A DNA stretch of 64,000 nucleotides from Streptomyces sp. T39 (GTDB lineage: Bacteria > Actinomycetota > Actinomycetes > Streptomycetales > Streptomycetaceae). A program made the translations under genes and the position numbers. Below are positions 50,999 to 59,473 of this stretch, one piece after another (positions within the stretch are counted from its first letter, which is position 1; each line of letters opens with the position of its first letter). The stretch spans positions 1-64,000 of the forward strand of contig NZ_RDBP01000053.1 in NCBI RefSeq assembly GCF_008042045.1, given 5' to 3'. Below the pieces are notes generated by a model. It was not told where the DNA came from and searched no databases. It saw nothing but the letters and a program-made list of their open reading frames with translations.

Positions 50999-53674
50999 TC
51001 ACGGCGAAGTACGCAGGGCGTCGTGGCGGGCGGTGACCAGCCCTCGCCATCGCCGCCGTGTGTGCTGTGCTCCGTCGATCCAGTGGGTCGGTGAGGCTTC
51101 CTCGAGCGGCAGGCTCGCCCTGAAGGCGGCGATGTCGCCGTAGTAGGCGAAGTCGCCACCGCGGGTGTTCTCGCGCAGCCGGGCGATCGTCGCGGACGCC
51201 TGGTCCTGCTCGTCGCGGACGGCGTGGTGGAAGGTGAGAGCGAGGTCCAGGGCGAGCTCGGTATACGTGACGCCCGCTGTCTGGATCTCGGCGCGCAGCA
51301 CCTGGGCGCGGTCTTCGATGTCGGCGTCGGTGCGGCCGGCGTCGCGGGCAAGCGCCGCGATATGGGTGATCAGGGTGGTGGCGCGCATATCCACGCCAGC
51401 CAGCAGCTGCTCGGCGAGGGCGAGCTCACTGTCGGCGGCGGCCGGGTCACAGAAGGCGAGGGCGAAGGCGCGGTGAGCCTGGCTGTTGCCGCGCTCACCT
51501 GTGATGCCGTGGTGTTCGGCCTCGTCGCGTGCGGCGGCGTACGCGAGGGCGGCGCGGTCCATGTCGCCGTGGGGCCACCAGATGTCGCCTTGGACGCGGT
51601 GGTGGCGGCCTTCCCAGCCCAGGGTGTGGGCGGTGGCGAGGGCGGTGGGGAAGTCGCCGGCCATGCGGGCGAGATGGGCGAGTCCGCGGCGGGCGGCGGG
51701 GGCGAGGCGGCCCTGGCCGTCGGCGACGGTCTGCATGCCGGCGCGGGAGGCCGGGCTGTTGCCGAGGTCGCGGTGGGCCTTGGCCCGGTAGTACAGGGCC
51801 ATGTGCTGGAGGTCGTCGGGGAGCAGATGGCTGCCGATGACCGCGGTGAGGCGGGCGACGGTGTACGAGCGGTGCTGGTGCTGGCGGCGGGCGAGTGCGC
51901 TGAGGAGTTCGACCAGGGCGTCGGCGGCCGTGTCCAGTCCTGTGCTGTCTGTGTCGGGTGGGGCGAGGGGTTCCCACACCGAGTCGCTGACGTACGCCCA
52001 GGCGGCGTCGGCGAGCCAGCCCAGGTCGAGACGAAAGTCGCGGGCCAGAGTCAGGCCCTGGCGCAGGCAGCCGACCAGGAGCATCCGGTTCCGGCCGGTG
52101 CGCGCGCTGAACTGCTCGCCGAGGGCGGCGAGCGCACGCTGGGCGGCCTGCTCCCAGTTGCGTGTCGACCAGGGGTCGTCGGCCTGGTCGTCGGCGCCGC
52201 GGACGGTGGAGCGGATCAGCCCGTGCAGGTGGTACGGCCACAGGCCGAAGACGTTCTCGCGGACGAAGGGCCGTTCGATCAGCCGCAGGGCCGGCGCTTC
52301 GTGGCGAAGGCCGGCGGCCGCGGTGGCCAGGTGCAGGTCGAAGGCGTCCAGCAGGGCCACGGATCGCAGGACGTGCCGCTCGTCGGGGGTGAGGTCGGAC
52401 AGGGTGCGGGCGATCAGCGCCGGGAAGTCGTGGTCGAAGTCGTCCGGCTGCGGGGTGCGGCCGGCGCGGCGGATCTCCAGGAACCGCATCACCGACAGGT
52501 CCAGGTAGAGGGGCAGGCCGTGGGAGCGGCCGGTGATGACCTGGCGGATGTCTGCGCTGATGAGCGGCTCGCCGTCACGGGTGAGGCGGCGGGCGAGGTG
52601 GTCGTCGCAGTCCTCGGGGGAGAAGTCGCCGACGAGGACCTGCCGTCCGTGGCCGTGCGGCGGCCGGGCGGCGCGGGCGGCCGGGATGGCAGCGGGCAGG
52701 GCCAGGCCCGGCCAGGCGGCGGGGCCGGTGTAGTCGAGCTGCCCTTGGAGAGCGACGTCGGCCCATTGCAGGCGGGAGCGGCCGGTGATGACGAAGAAAC
52801 AGTTCGGCATCAGCCACACCACCCGCTGGATGAGGCGCTCCAGGTCGCGGTGCGTACGGTCGCCGACGTCCTCGAAGGTGTCCAGCAGGATCACCGGCAG
52901 GACGCGCTTGTCCGTCGGCAGCTGGGCGAGCTCCCAGGCCAGCAGGTGCGGGTAGAAGGACAGCGCCTCCAGGTCGCATTCGGCCTCCAGCAGGTCCGCC
53001 AGCCGCGCGCACCCGGCGAGCGCCCGTACGGTCTGGCGCCGCTCCCGCAACGCCCCCGTGAGGGAGCCGACCACCGCGCCGACTGCCGTGCCGACAGTGC
53101 CGGGCAGAAGGAGCGCCTGGGCGACGTCGGCGAGGGCGGACTGCATCTGCTGGGGCATCGCCTTGCCGAACCGGCCCGCCAGGCCGCCGCGGCGCAGGTA
53201 CTCCTCCAGGCTCTCGCCGGGATGCTGGCTCTCCCAGTAGCGGCGAAGGGCGATGTCGAAGGCGGGCAGCGGGCGGCCCAGCTCGGCGAGCGCGGCCCGG
53301 ATCGTGAGGACGACGTCCTCGAAGGACGTGCCGGCCGAGCGCGCGAGATCGATGCGTACGGGCAGGATCCGCTCCCCTGCCCAGGTGGGCTCACCCCACT
53401 GGGCGGGCCGCTGGTCGGCCCCGGCGAGCGCGGCCTCCAACTTGCGGGACAAGGTCGTCTTGCCGATCCCGCCGACCCCGTGGAACACCATCACGTTGTG
53501 CCGCGGGCGCTCTAGGTCCTCGACATCGAACCCGGCAGCGGTGACCTGCCGCAGATGTTCGGCCAGCGCGGCCGCGACCAGCTCCCACTGAAGCTGCCGG
53601 TTCGTGAACGCCTCCACGGCCGTCAGGCCCCGGTCGTTCGTGCTGAACAGCGCCCGCAGATCCCGACCCGCCAC
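50999..53674 (-). CDS. STAND NTPase (NB-ARC/NACHT-like) with C-terminal TPR-like region
   Basis: The 891-aa product has a leading segment with DRGLTAVEAFTNRQLQWELV (about 15-34), Walker A GVGGIGKTTLSRKL near 66, Walker B LPVILLDTFEDVGD near 260 and sensor NCFFVITGRSRLQWA near 293. Helical domains with TPR-like periodicity run from about 560 to 870. Such ATPases act as ligand-triggered switches, some in antiviral defence. No effector domain is visible, so signal output is unknown. GTG 53674 follows GGTGGAGC. Confidence 0.85.
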   Translation of the reverse strand: MAGRDLRALFSTNDRGLTAVEAFTNRQLQWELVAAALAEHLRQVTAAGFDVEDLERPRHNVMVFHGVGGIGKTTLSRKLEAALAGADQRPAQWGEPTWAGERILPVRIDLARSAGTSFEDVVLTIRAALAELGRPLPAFDIALRRYWESQHPGESLEEYLRRGGLAGRFGKAMPQQMQSALADVAQALLLPGTVGTAVGAVVGSLTGALRERRQTVRALAGCARLADLLEAECDLEALSFYPHLLAWELAQLPTDKRVLPVILLDTFEDVGDRTHRDLERLIQRVVWLMPNCFFVITGRSRLQWADVALQGQLDYTGPAAWPGLALPAAIPAARAARPPHGHGRQVLVGDFSPEDCDDHLARRLTRDGEPLISADIRQVITGRSHGLPLYLDLSVMRFLEIRRAGRTPQPDDFDHDFPALIARTLSDLTPDERHVLRSVALLDAFDLHLATAAAGLRHEAPALRLIERPFVRENVFGLWPYHLHGLIRSTVRGADDQADDPWSTRNWEQAAQRALAALGEQFSARTGRNRMLLVGCLRQGLTLARDFRLDLGWLADAAWAYVSDSVWEPLAPPDTDSTGLDTAADALVELLSALARRQHQHRSYTVARLTAVIGSHLLPDDLQHMALYYRAKAHRDLGNSPASRAGMQTVADGQGRLAPAARRGLAHLARMAGDFPTALATAHTLGWEGRHHRVQGDIWWPHGDMDRAALAYAAARDEAEHHGITGERGNSQAHRAFALAFCDPAAADSELALAEQLLAGVDMRATTLITHIAALARDAGRTDADIEDRAQVLRAEIQTAGVTYTELALDLALTFHHAVRDEQDQASATIARLRENTRGGDFAYYGDIAAFRASLPLEEASPTHWIDGAQHTRRRWRGLVTARHDALRTSP

Positions 53675-53872
53675 GCTCCACCCCCCGAAACGATGATCAC
53701 CTGGGGCCAACCTATGCCCGTGCCGGGCCCCTTGGAGAAGCATCTCCCGCAGGGGCCGCAGCGCCCAGGAGCCCTGCCCCCGGCTCGTGGCGCGTCGCGG
53801 CACTGGGCCACTGGATCCGGCCAGGGAGACAATGACCGTTTCCAACCAAGATCAACACGAAGGCGGTGGGCC

Positions 53873-54148
53873 GTGTCCGACAACCCCAGCCCCGATTTCT
53901 CCGGCCTGGAGGGCGGCGAGGAGCAGGCAGCCGAGGAGGCCATCCAGGAGGTGATCAACTGGTACAACACCCAGCTCCTCGAGGAGCGCCGCTCGCCCGT
54001 GCCGGACGAGGGGCGGGCCGAGGAGCTGAAGGCCGGCAGGGAAGCCGCCCTCGCAGATCGGGCCCAGCTGGCGACGGCGGATCCGGAGGAAGCTGGCCGG
54101 GTCGCCGCCACCTACGCCGCCGGGCTGAAGGAGCTCAAGGAGTCGTAG
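53873..54148 (+). CDS. Small acidic hypothetical protein
   Basis: This 91-aa, Glu/Ala-rich helical protein (SGLEGGEEQAAEEAIQEVIN, then LKAGREAALADRAQLATADP) could be a small antitoxin-like or adaptor protein. GTG 53873 follows AAGGCGG. It is divergent from the STAND gene, and its 3' end overlaps the end of the zeta-like gene by 37 bp in opposite orientation. No family is recognised. Confidence 0.5.
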   Translation: MSDNPSPDFSGLEGGEEQAAEEAIQEVINWYNTQLLEERRSPVPDEGRAEELKAGREAALADRAQLATADPEEAGRVAATYAAGLKELKES

Positions 54149-55947
54149 CCGGCGGACCTGCTCGGTACGGGCAGGGGCCAGAGGCGCGGGTGCGGCCGGC
54201 CGAGGCGAGCCGGCTGCACCCGCGCGGGCATCAGCGGCCGGGCGAGCGCGGCGATCTCGTCCAGCTCCTGGCGGTGGCGGGGGAGCGCCCGGCGCAGGCC
54301 CTGATGGAGGCGGAGGAAGGCCTCGGCCTCCTGATCGGTGTAGGGGCGGAGTCGCTCTGCGGCCAGAGCCCACGAAGCCCGCCCGGCGCCGGAGCCGTTC
54401 TCGTGGCGCAGCAGGGCTTGGCCGTCCCGGCGGATCACCGTGATGGCCGTGATCTGCGGGTGCTGCTCGGCGACGGCGACGACATCGGCGAGCGCACGGA
54501 AGCAGGTGTCGTGTCCGGAGCGGCTGGTGAACCGGCCGGTGCCGCCGCGTTGCAGGGCACGGGCGTAGCGCAGCGCGGTGGAGAGCCGGCTGTCGGCCTC
54601 CCTCACGGCCAGGACGACGAGTTCGACCGGGTAGCCGGTAGTCGCGAAGGGCAGCGCGCTGGCGAGGAACTCCTCCACGCTGCCGGGGGCGGCCTCGATC
54701 AGGACGTCACCGCGCCGCTCGCGGACGTACTGCTCGGCCCAGGCGAACCAGGACCGGTAGTCGGCGCGGATCGCCGCTCCGGCGCTGCGGGGGTCGTCGC
54801 GCAGCAGCTGGAAGTAGTCGGGGTGCTGGGCCTTGAAGTCGTCGCCGACCAGCCGGGTCGTGCCGGGCCGCATCGCGCGGCGGACCATCCGGGTGGCCAG
54901 CAGCTTGCCCGCCCCGGGCTGCCCCATGACGTAGACGGTGCGCGGATCGTCCCGGGTGACGATGCCGTCCAGGTACGACGGGACGATCAGCTCGTCGAAG
55001 ACCCACCGGTGCTCGGTGGTGGAGAGCCGGTGGTAGTCGACGCCCGGCGCGCGCCGTCGGGCCTGGGCGATGCGACGGACCGGCTCGGCGAGCGCTGCGG
55101 CCCGCCGCGCGTCCCGTACGACGGCCAGGCGCTCGTCCTCGCCCGGCACATCGCGGTGCACGCGCACCTCGGCACGGGCTATCTCCTGCTGGAACACAGC
55201 CGTCTCCCGGGCCGTCCAGGCGCGCGAGCGGCCTCGGGCGACCGCCTTGTCGGCGGCGGGCCGACGCCGCCACGCGCCGGCGACGAGCTCGTTGTCATAC
55301 AGCACCGTGCCGGAGCGGGTCACCACGGTGATGCGGTCGGCGAGCTGCTCGGCCTCGATGACCGCGAGCGTCGCGAGCATGTTCTTCGCGCAGGAGTCAT
55401 GGTTCGCCCAGGTCACGAACCGTCCACCCGCCCCGCCGGAGGCCTCGGTGAGGAAGCGATCAATGATGCCCAGCTGGCTTAACGCCTCCGGCGTCGCGAG
55501 CGCGACGACCTCGATCCGGTGCCGGGAACGGCGGTACGCCGCCGCCGACGCACGGAAGTCATCGGGGTCGGCGAGGGCGGATTCGACGACCGCGTCCAGG
55601 CCGTGGTCACGGACGTACTCCTCGACGGCTGCCTGCCAGAAGCTGGTGTCCGGCCGGACCTTCGCGCCGGCGGTCCGGACGTCGGCGGCCAGCGCTGCGG
55701 CGTAGTGGCAGTGGGCGGCCTTGTAGAGGTCGCGGCCGATCCGCACGGAGCCACCGCGCCGCCCGAGTGCCGCCTGGACCAAGTCGGCGGCGTTGGTCTT
55801 CCCGGCCCCCGGCTGGCCACCGACGAACACCACGACCGGACGGGCCTGGGGCGCAGCGCTCGCGGCGGCAGTGGGCAGGATCACCCGCCTCAGCACGGCC
55901 CGGCTCTCGCGGTCCGGAAGCACGGCGTAGCCGTCCAGGTCGTCCAC
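54112..55947 (-). CDS. Double zeta-toxin-like kinase protein with a TTA codon
   Basis: The 611-aa product has two tandem zeta-like P-loop kinase domains. Domain 1 (about 35-270) has GGQPGAGKTNAADLVQAALG with an intact Walker A. Domain 2 (about 335-560) has GQPGAGKLLATRMVRRAMRP, with Leu in place of the usual Thr/Ser after GK, but keeps LVGDDFKAQHPDYFQLL, the Asp/Lys/His-Pro motif of zeta toxins. Zeta enzymes phosphorylate UDP-N-acetylglucosamine. Codon 156 is TTA (55480-55482). GTG 55947 follows GGAGG. No epsilon antitoxin is seen. Confidence 0.82.
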   Translation of the reverse strand: MDDLDGYAVLPDRESRAVLRRVILPTAAASAAPQARPVVVFVGGQPGAGKTNAADLVQAALGRRGGSVRIGRDLYKAAHCHYAAALAADVRTAGAKVRPDTSFWQAAVEEYVRDHGLDAVVESALADPDDFRASAAAYRRSRHRIEVVALATPEALSQLGIIDRFLTEASGGAGGRFVTWANHDSCAKNMLATLAVIEAEQLADRITVVTRSGTVLYDNELVAGAWRRRPAADKAVARGRSRAWTARETAVFQQEIARAEVRVHRDVPGEDERLAVVRDARRAAALAEPVRRIAQARRRAPGVDYHRLSTTEHRWVFDELIVPSYLDGIVTRDDPRTVYVMGQPGAGKLLATRMVRRAMRPGTTRLVGDDFKAQHPDYFQLLRDDPRSAGAAIRADYRSWFAWAEQYVRERRGDVLIEAAPGSVEEFLASALPFATTGYPVELVVLAVREADSRLSTALRYARALQRGGTGRFTSRSGHDTCFRALADVVAVAEQHPQITAITVIRRDGQALLRHENGSGAGRASWALAAERLRPYTDQEAEAFLRLHQGLRRALPRHRQELDEIAALARPLMPARVQPARLGRPHPRLWPLPVPSRSAGYDSLSSFSPAA

Positions 55948-56002
55948 AGAGCCTCCAGCGCTTCCCGGTCTAGATCGTCCCGGGAGACCATAGCCGCAAT
56001 GA

Positions 56003-56042
56003 GCAATCCATGTGAAATTCAATGCGCAATCCGAGGTGCGAT
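56003..56042. promoter_or_regulatory. Repeated GCAATCC motif in the zeta-like/tap divergent promoter
   Basis: GCAATCC occurs at 56003-56009 and 56026-56032, 23 bp apart, about two helical turns. An inverted partial copy CGATTG lies at about 56038-56043. They sit in the 126-bp region between GTG 55947 and GTG 56074. The region is visibly richer in A and T than its surroundings. The tap-encoded HTH could bind here and control both directions. Confidence 0.45.
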
Positions 56043-56073
56043 TGAGATATGGTGTGCTGTGGAGGTGAGCTCT

Positions 56074-58281
56074 GTGCCCATTGAGAACGAGCTGTTCAGC
56101 GCCGTCGATGCGCTGCTGGAAGAGGTCGCTCAGGACGATCTCCCGACACCCGAGGAGCGCAAGCGTCTGCGCGAGGCCGCCGGGCTGAGCCAGGAACAGA
56201 TCGCCAAGGCATTGAAGAGCCGGCGGGAGACCATCGGGAACTGGGAGTCTGGCGTCACAGAGCCGCGGCCGCCGAAGCGCGCCGCGTACGCCCGGCTGCT
56301 GGAGGGCCTCGCCGCCCGCTTCCCCGCCCCGGCCGCCGAAGCGCCCGCCGCGCCCCCGGCGCCGGTGATCCCGGAGGCGTTCACCGGCTCCGCCCCCGTT
56401 CCCGCCCCGGCCGCCGAAGCGCGGGTGGCCCCGGCTGCTGCCGTACGCCCGGCGCCCGCCGCGAAGCCCGCCTCGTCGTCCCGGCGCCAGGGCGCGAAGA
56501 AGGCGGCGGCGAAGAAGACCACGGCGTCGGCGGCCGACGTCGACCCGCGCTTCGAGAACGGGCCGCTCGCGGTCGTCGACATTGACGCCGACGGGCAGGT
56601 GTCGGCGTACTGCGTCGGCGGCCTGGTCCTGGACGTGCCCGCCAAGACGATCCCGGCCCTGGTCGACTGGACGCTGGCGGAGGCGAAGCTCGGGCAGGCC
56701 CGGCTGCACCGCAACGGCCGGGACGCCGACCCGATCCTCGTCCTGACCGCGTCCGCGCTGGAGCGCTTCGGTCTGCCCGCCGCCCTGTCGGAGGAGGAGC
56801 GGCACGCGGGTCGTCTTCCGTCCGGCCACAAGGTGATCAAGCAGATCGAACGCGCTGGCCTGCAGATGACCCAGCGGGGCCTTGGCCCGTGGGCCCGGCT
56901 CTACCGCGACCCGGAGGGCTCCCGGCGGCGCTGCGTCCAGCTGTGCATCCTGCCGTGGAACGCGCTGGACACCCGGGAGTGGGGCCGCAAGGACGACCCG
57001 GAGCTGCTGCTGACGATGCACCCGGCCGACCTCGCCCGCTACCTCGGCCTGTACGCGGCCCGCGTGATGACGCCGCGCGGCTCCACCGCGACGACCGGCC
57101 TGGAGCTGATGACCGCGCTGCGCCCGCCGACCCGCTCGGAGAAGGACGAGGCCACCGGCGAGTTCAAGCGGGCGTTCAACGACGACGCCCTCACCCATCT
57201 CTACCCCGTGGTGGAGTGCGAGGTCCCCGACGAGCACCCGATCCTCAAGGACAAGTTCGCCCGCCACCACATGCGCACTCCGGCAGAGATGCTGATGGAG
57301 GAGGCATACGACTGGTGCCGGCCGCTGACCGATGAGGAGTGCGCGAACCCGTACCTGGTCGCCATCGACATCAACATGTCGTACGCCGCGGCCGCGAACG
57401 GGCTCACGATCGGGCTGAACGGGCCGACCCACCTGACCGGCAACCCGACGTTCGACGCGTCGCTGCCCGGCTCCTGGCTGGTCGACCTGTCCCACGTCGA
57501 CCTCTCCCGCGTCCGGGTCAACGGCCGCACCGTCGACGGCGACCGGCTCCCCTCGCCGTTCACGCCGACCGGCGAGCGCCCCACCGGCCCGGCCTGGTAC
57601 TCCACGCCGACCGTCGCCTACGCCGTGGAGCTCGGCTTCGACGTCGCGCCGATCGAGGCGTACGTGCGCACCCAGACCGGCCGCTACCTGGACTCCTGGT
57701 ACAAGCGACTGCGTGATGCGTACGTGGAGACGATGGCCGACATGGGCGTCACCACCGACCTCCAAGGCGAGGAGTTCCTCGAGGCGATGGCGCGGCGCAA
57801 GCAGACCGACCCGACGATGGCGCTACTGGAGACCGCGATCAAGGCCACGGCCAAGGGCGCGATCGGCAAGCTGCGCCAGCGCTCCCGGGGCCAGGTGCCG
57901 TACTACGAGCCCTACCCGGCGCTGGAGCGCGTGAACTGGCGCCCGGACATCCGGGCCGCCGTCCTCGCCAACCAGCGCACCGGCCTGCACCGCAAGCTGA
58001 TGAAGACGGCGGCCGCCGCCGACCTCTACCCGACCTCCATCGGCACCGACGCCATCGTCTACCCCTCGCCCGGCCCGTCCCCGCTGGACCTCCTGCCGAC
58101 CACGCCCGAGGGCAAGCCGGTGCCCGGCGGCTTCCGGCTCGGCGTCTCGCCCGGCATGGTCAAACACCAGGGCACCCAGACCGTCTTGTGGGCGGAGCAG
58201 CAGTTCGAGGAGCGCGGCGGCGTCTTCAACATCTCCAACCTCATCAAGACCGCCGACCCGACCGCCGGAGAAGGGGAGTAA
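56074..58281 (+). CDS. tap: Telomere-associated protein Tap
   Basis: This 735-aa protein, close to the usual length of Streptomyces Tap, has an N-terminal HTH (about 28-65: LREAAGLSQEQIAKALKSRR, ETIGNWESGVTEP). A Pro/Ala-rich linker (about 85-145) and a large C-terminal domain follow, with YLVAIDINMSYAAAANGLTI and YVRTQTGRYLDSWYKRLRDA. Tap binds the 3' overhang of replicated telomeres and recruits Tpg, which primes end patching. Here it is 3 nt upstream of tpg. GTG 56074 follows GGAGG by 8 nt. It is divergent from the zeta-like gene. Confidence 0.92.
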   Translation: MPIENELFSAVDALLEEVAQDDLPTPEERKRLREAAGLSQEQIAKALKSRRETIGNWESGVTEPRPPKRAAYARLLEGLAARFPAPAAEAPAAPPAPVIPEAFTGSAPVPAPAAEARVAPAAAVRPAPAAKPASSSRRQGAKKAAAKKTTASAADVDPRFENGPLAVVDIDADGQVSAYCVGGLVLDVPAKTIPALVDWTLAEAKLGQARLHRNGRDADPILVLTASALERFGLPAALSEEERHAGRLPSGHKVIKQIERAGLQMTQRGLGPWARLYRDPEGSRRRCVQLCILPWNALDTREWGRKDDPELLLTMHPADLARYLGLYAARVMTPRGSTATTGLELMTALRPPTRSEKDEATGEFKRAFNDDALTHLYPVVECEVPDEHPILKDKFARHHMRTPAEMLMEEAYDWCRPLTDEECANPYLVAIDINMSYAAAANGLTIGLNGPTHLTGNPTFDASLPGSWLVDLSHVDLSRVRVNGRTVDGDRLPSPFTPTGERPTGPAWYSTPTVAYAVELGFDVAPIEAYVRTQTGRYLDSWYKRLRDAYVETMADMGVTTDLQGEEFLEAMARRKQTDPTMALLETAIKATAKGAIGKLRQRSRGQVPYYEPYPALERVNWRPDIRAAVLANQRTGLHRKLMKTAAAADLYPTSIGTDAIVYPSPGPSPLDLLPTTPEGKPVPGGFRLGVSPGMVKHQGTQTVLWAEQQFEERGGVFNISNLIKTADPTAGEGE

Positions 58282-58284
58282 CCC

Positions 58285-58842
58285 ATGGTCGACTCGCTCG
58301 GGGACAGCCTGGACCGCGCACTGGAGAAGGCGTTCACCCGCCCCGCTCCCAAGAGCGCCCAGGCCCAGATGAAGTACCTCGTCAAGCAGCTCAAGGGCAC
58401 CAAGGCCGCCGCCCAGGCCCTCGGGGTCTCCCAGCGCACCGTGGAGCGGTACGTGACGGGCAAGCTCAAGCGGCCCCGCCAGGACCTGCGCGCCCGCCTG
58501 GAGAGCGAGGTCAAGAAGAGGTGGCAGCCGCAGGTCCGCGCGAAGGCGAGGCAGAAGGCGGCGACCACGACCGGGCTGGTCGTCTCCACCCGCGCCCGCT
58601 TCGGCTTCGAAGCCGCCGGGGGCACGACCGACGATGCCCGGATCCGGGACATCACCCAGGCCCTGCCGCCCGAGTACGCCGACCAGCTGTTCACCGCCCG
58701 GGAGCAGGGCGTCGGCGAGGCCCAGCTCCGGCAGATCGCCGCCGACGGCCTGGCCCGGATGTACTTCCGCGCCAACAACAGCAGGGCGCACGGCCTGGAC
58801 GTGGAGTTCACCGACGTGGAGCGGCTCGACATCGACCTGTAG
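58285..58842 (+). CDS. tpg: Telomere-terminal protein Tpg
   Basis: The 185-aa protein is the expected length for Streptomyces terminal proteins. It opens MVDSLGDSLDRALEKAFTRP and has an HTH (about 42-62: GTKAAAQALGVSQRTVERYV). It continues VVSTRARFGFEAAGG and ends IAADGLARMYFRANNSRAHG, then the acidic tail DVERLDIDL. Tpg is covalently bound to the DNA 5' ends and primes completion of telomeres. It follows tap immediately, and a strong hairpin ends the operon. Confidence 0.93.
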   Translation: MVDSLGDSLDRALEKAFTRPAPKSAQAQMKYLVKQLKGTKAAAQALGVSQRTVERYVTGKLKRPRQDLRARLESEVKKRWQPQVRAKARQKAATTTGLVVSTRARFGFEAAGGTTDDARIRDITQALPPEYADQLFTAREQGVGEAQLRQIAADGLARMYFRANNSRAHGLDVEFTDVERLDIDL

Positions 58843-58856
58843 CCCGCTCCCGCACG

Positions 58857-58902
58857 AGCGCCGCGCCCCCCCGGCATTCGAGCTGCCGGGGGGCGCGGCG
58901 CT
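58857..58902 (+). terminator. Terminator of tap-tpg
   Basis: A long GC stem AGCGCCGCGCC...GGCGCGGCGCT closes on the loop region CCGGCATTCGAGCTGCCGG, starting 14 nt after the tpg stop. The loop core recurs almost unchanged after the tpg relic at 62210-62324. Confidence 0.8.
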
Positions 58903-59473
58903 TCGCATCCTACGGAAGGCCCGTCACGGTCAGGCCGTACGCGCGGCACGGCACCGTGCCCACCAGGACAGCACGGCGCGGTGGCGGCGTTGATGGCCGG
59001 TCGGAAAAGCGCAGAGCGGGGCGACGGCGGTGACGGCCCGGGTAAGGAGCTCGCGCAAGGCGGCCGTCCTATCCAGGTCGGGCTGCTACTGCCCACCGCG
59101 GGAACCGAGCAAGACCGAAAAGGCGGAGACGAAGGGCTGATGGTGCGTTAATCTGGTGGGCGCCGACGCTCGCGCGTCGGCCGCGTACCGCTCCGGTTAT
59201 GCAGAACCGCACGCCACAGGGTTGGACCTGCGGCGTGAAGAGTGGCTGGCGCCCGTCCACGACGGGAGTCCGGGTCCAGATGGCCTGGCCGACCAGCAGC
59301 TCGCCTGGCTCTGCGGAACGCCGGTCGGCACGAGAGGTCCCGGACACGAGCCGAGGACTGACCGTGACGACGCTCGCCGCCCTGTGACGGCGCGCAGTGG
59401 AGTCCCAGGCACGGTGCCGGGACGGCAGGCCCGGCCTGCAGCGCGCTGATCCCCCAGAAGGGCGAGATCGATC
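58903..59473. other. Intergenic stretch without supported gene
   Basis: 571 bp between the tap-tpg operon and the next operon. Plus-strand frames are short or low-complexity. No promoter of clear quality was found, and it contains no obvious telomere-type palindromes. Confidence 0.4.

Noticed and set aside
51224-53515. 763-codon plus-strand reading frame
   Set aside because: Complement of the STAND NTPase, Val/Gly/Arg-rich and without structure.
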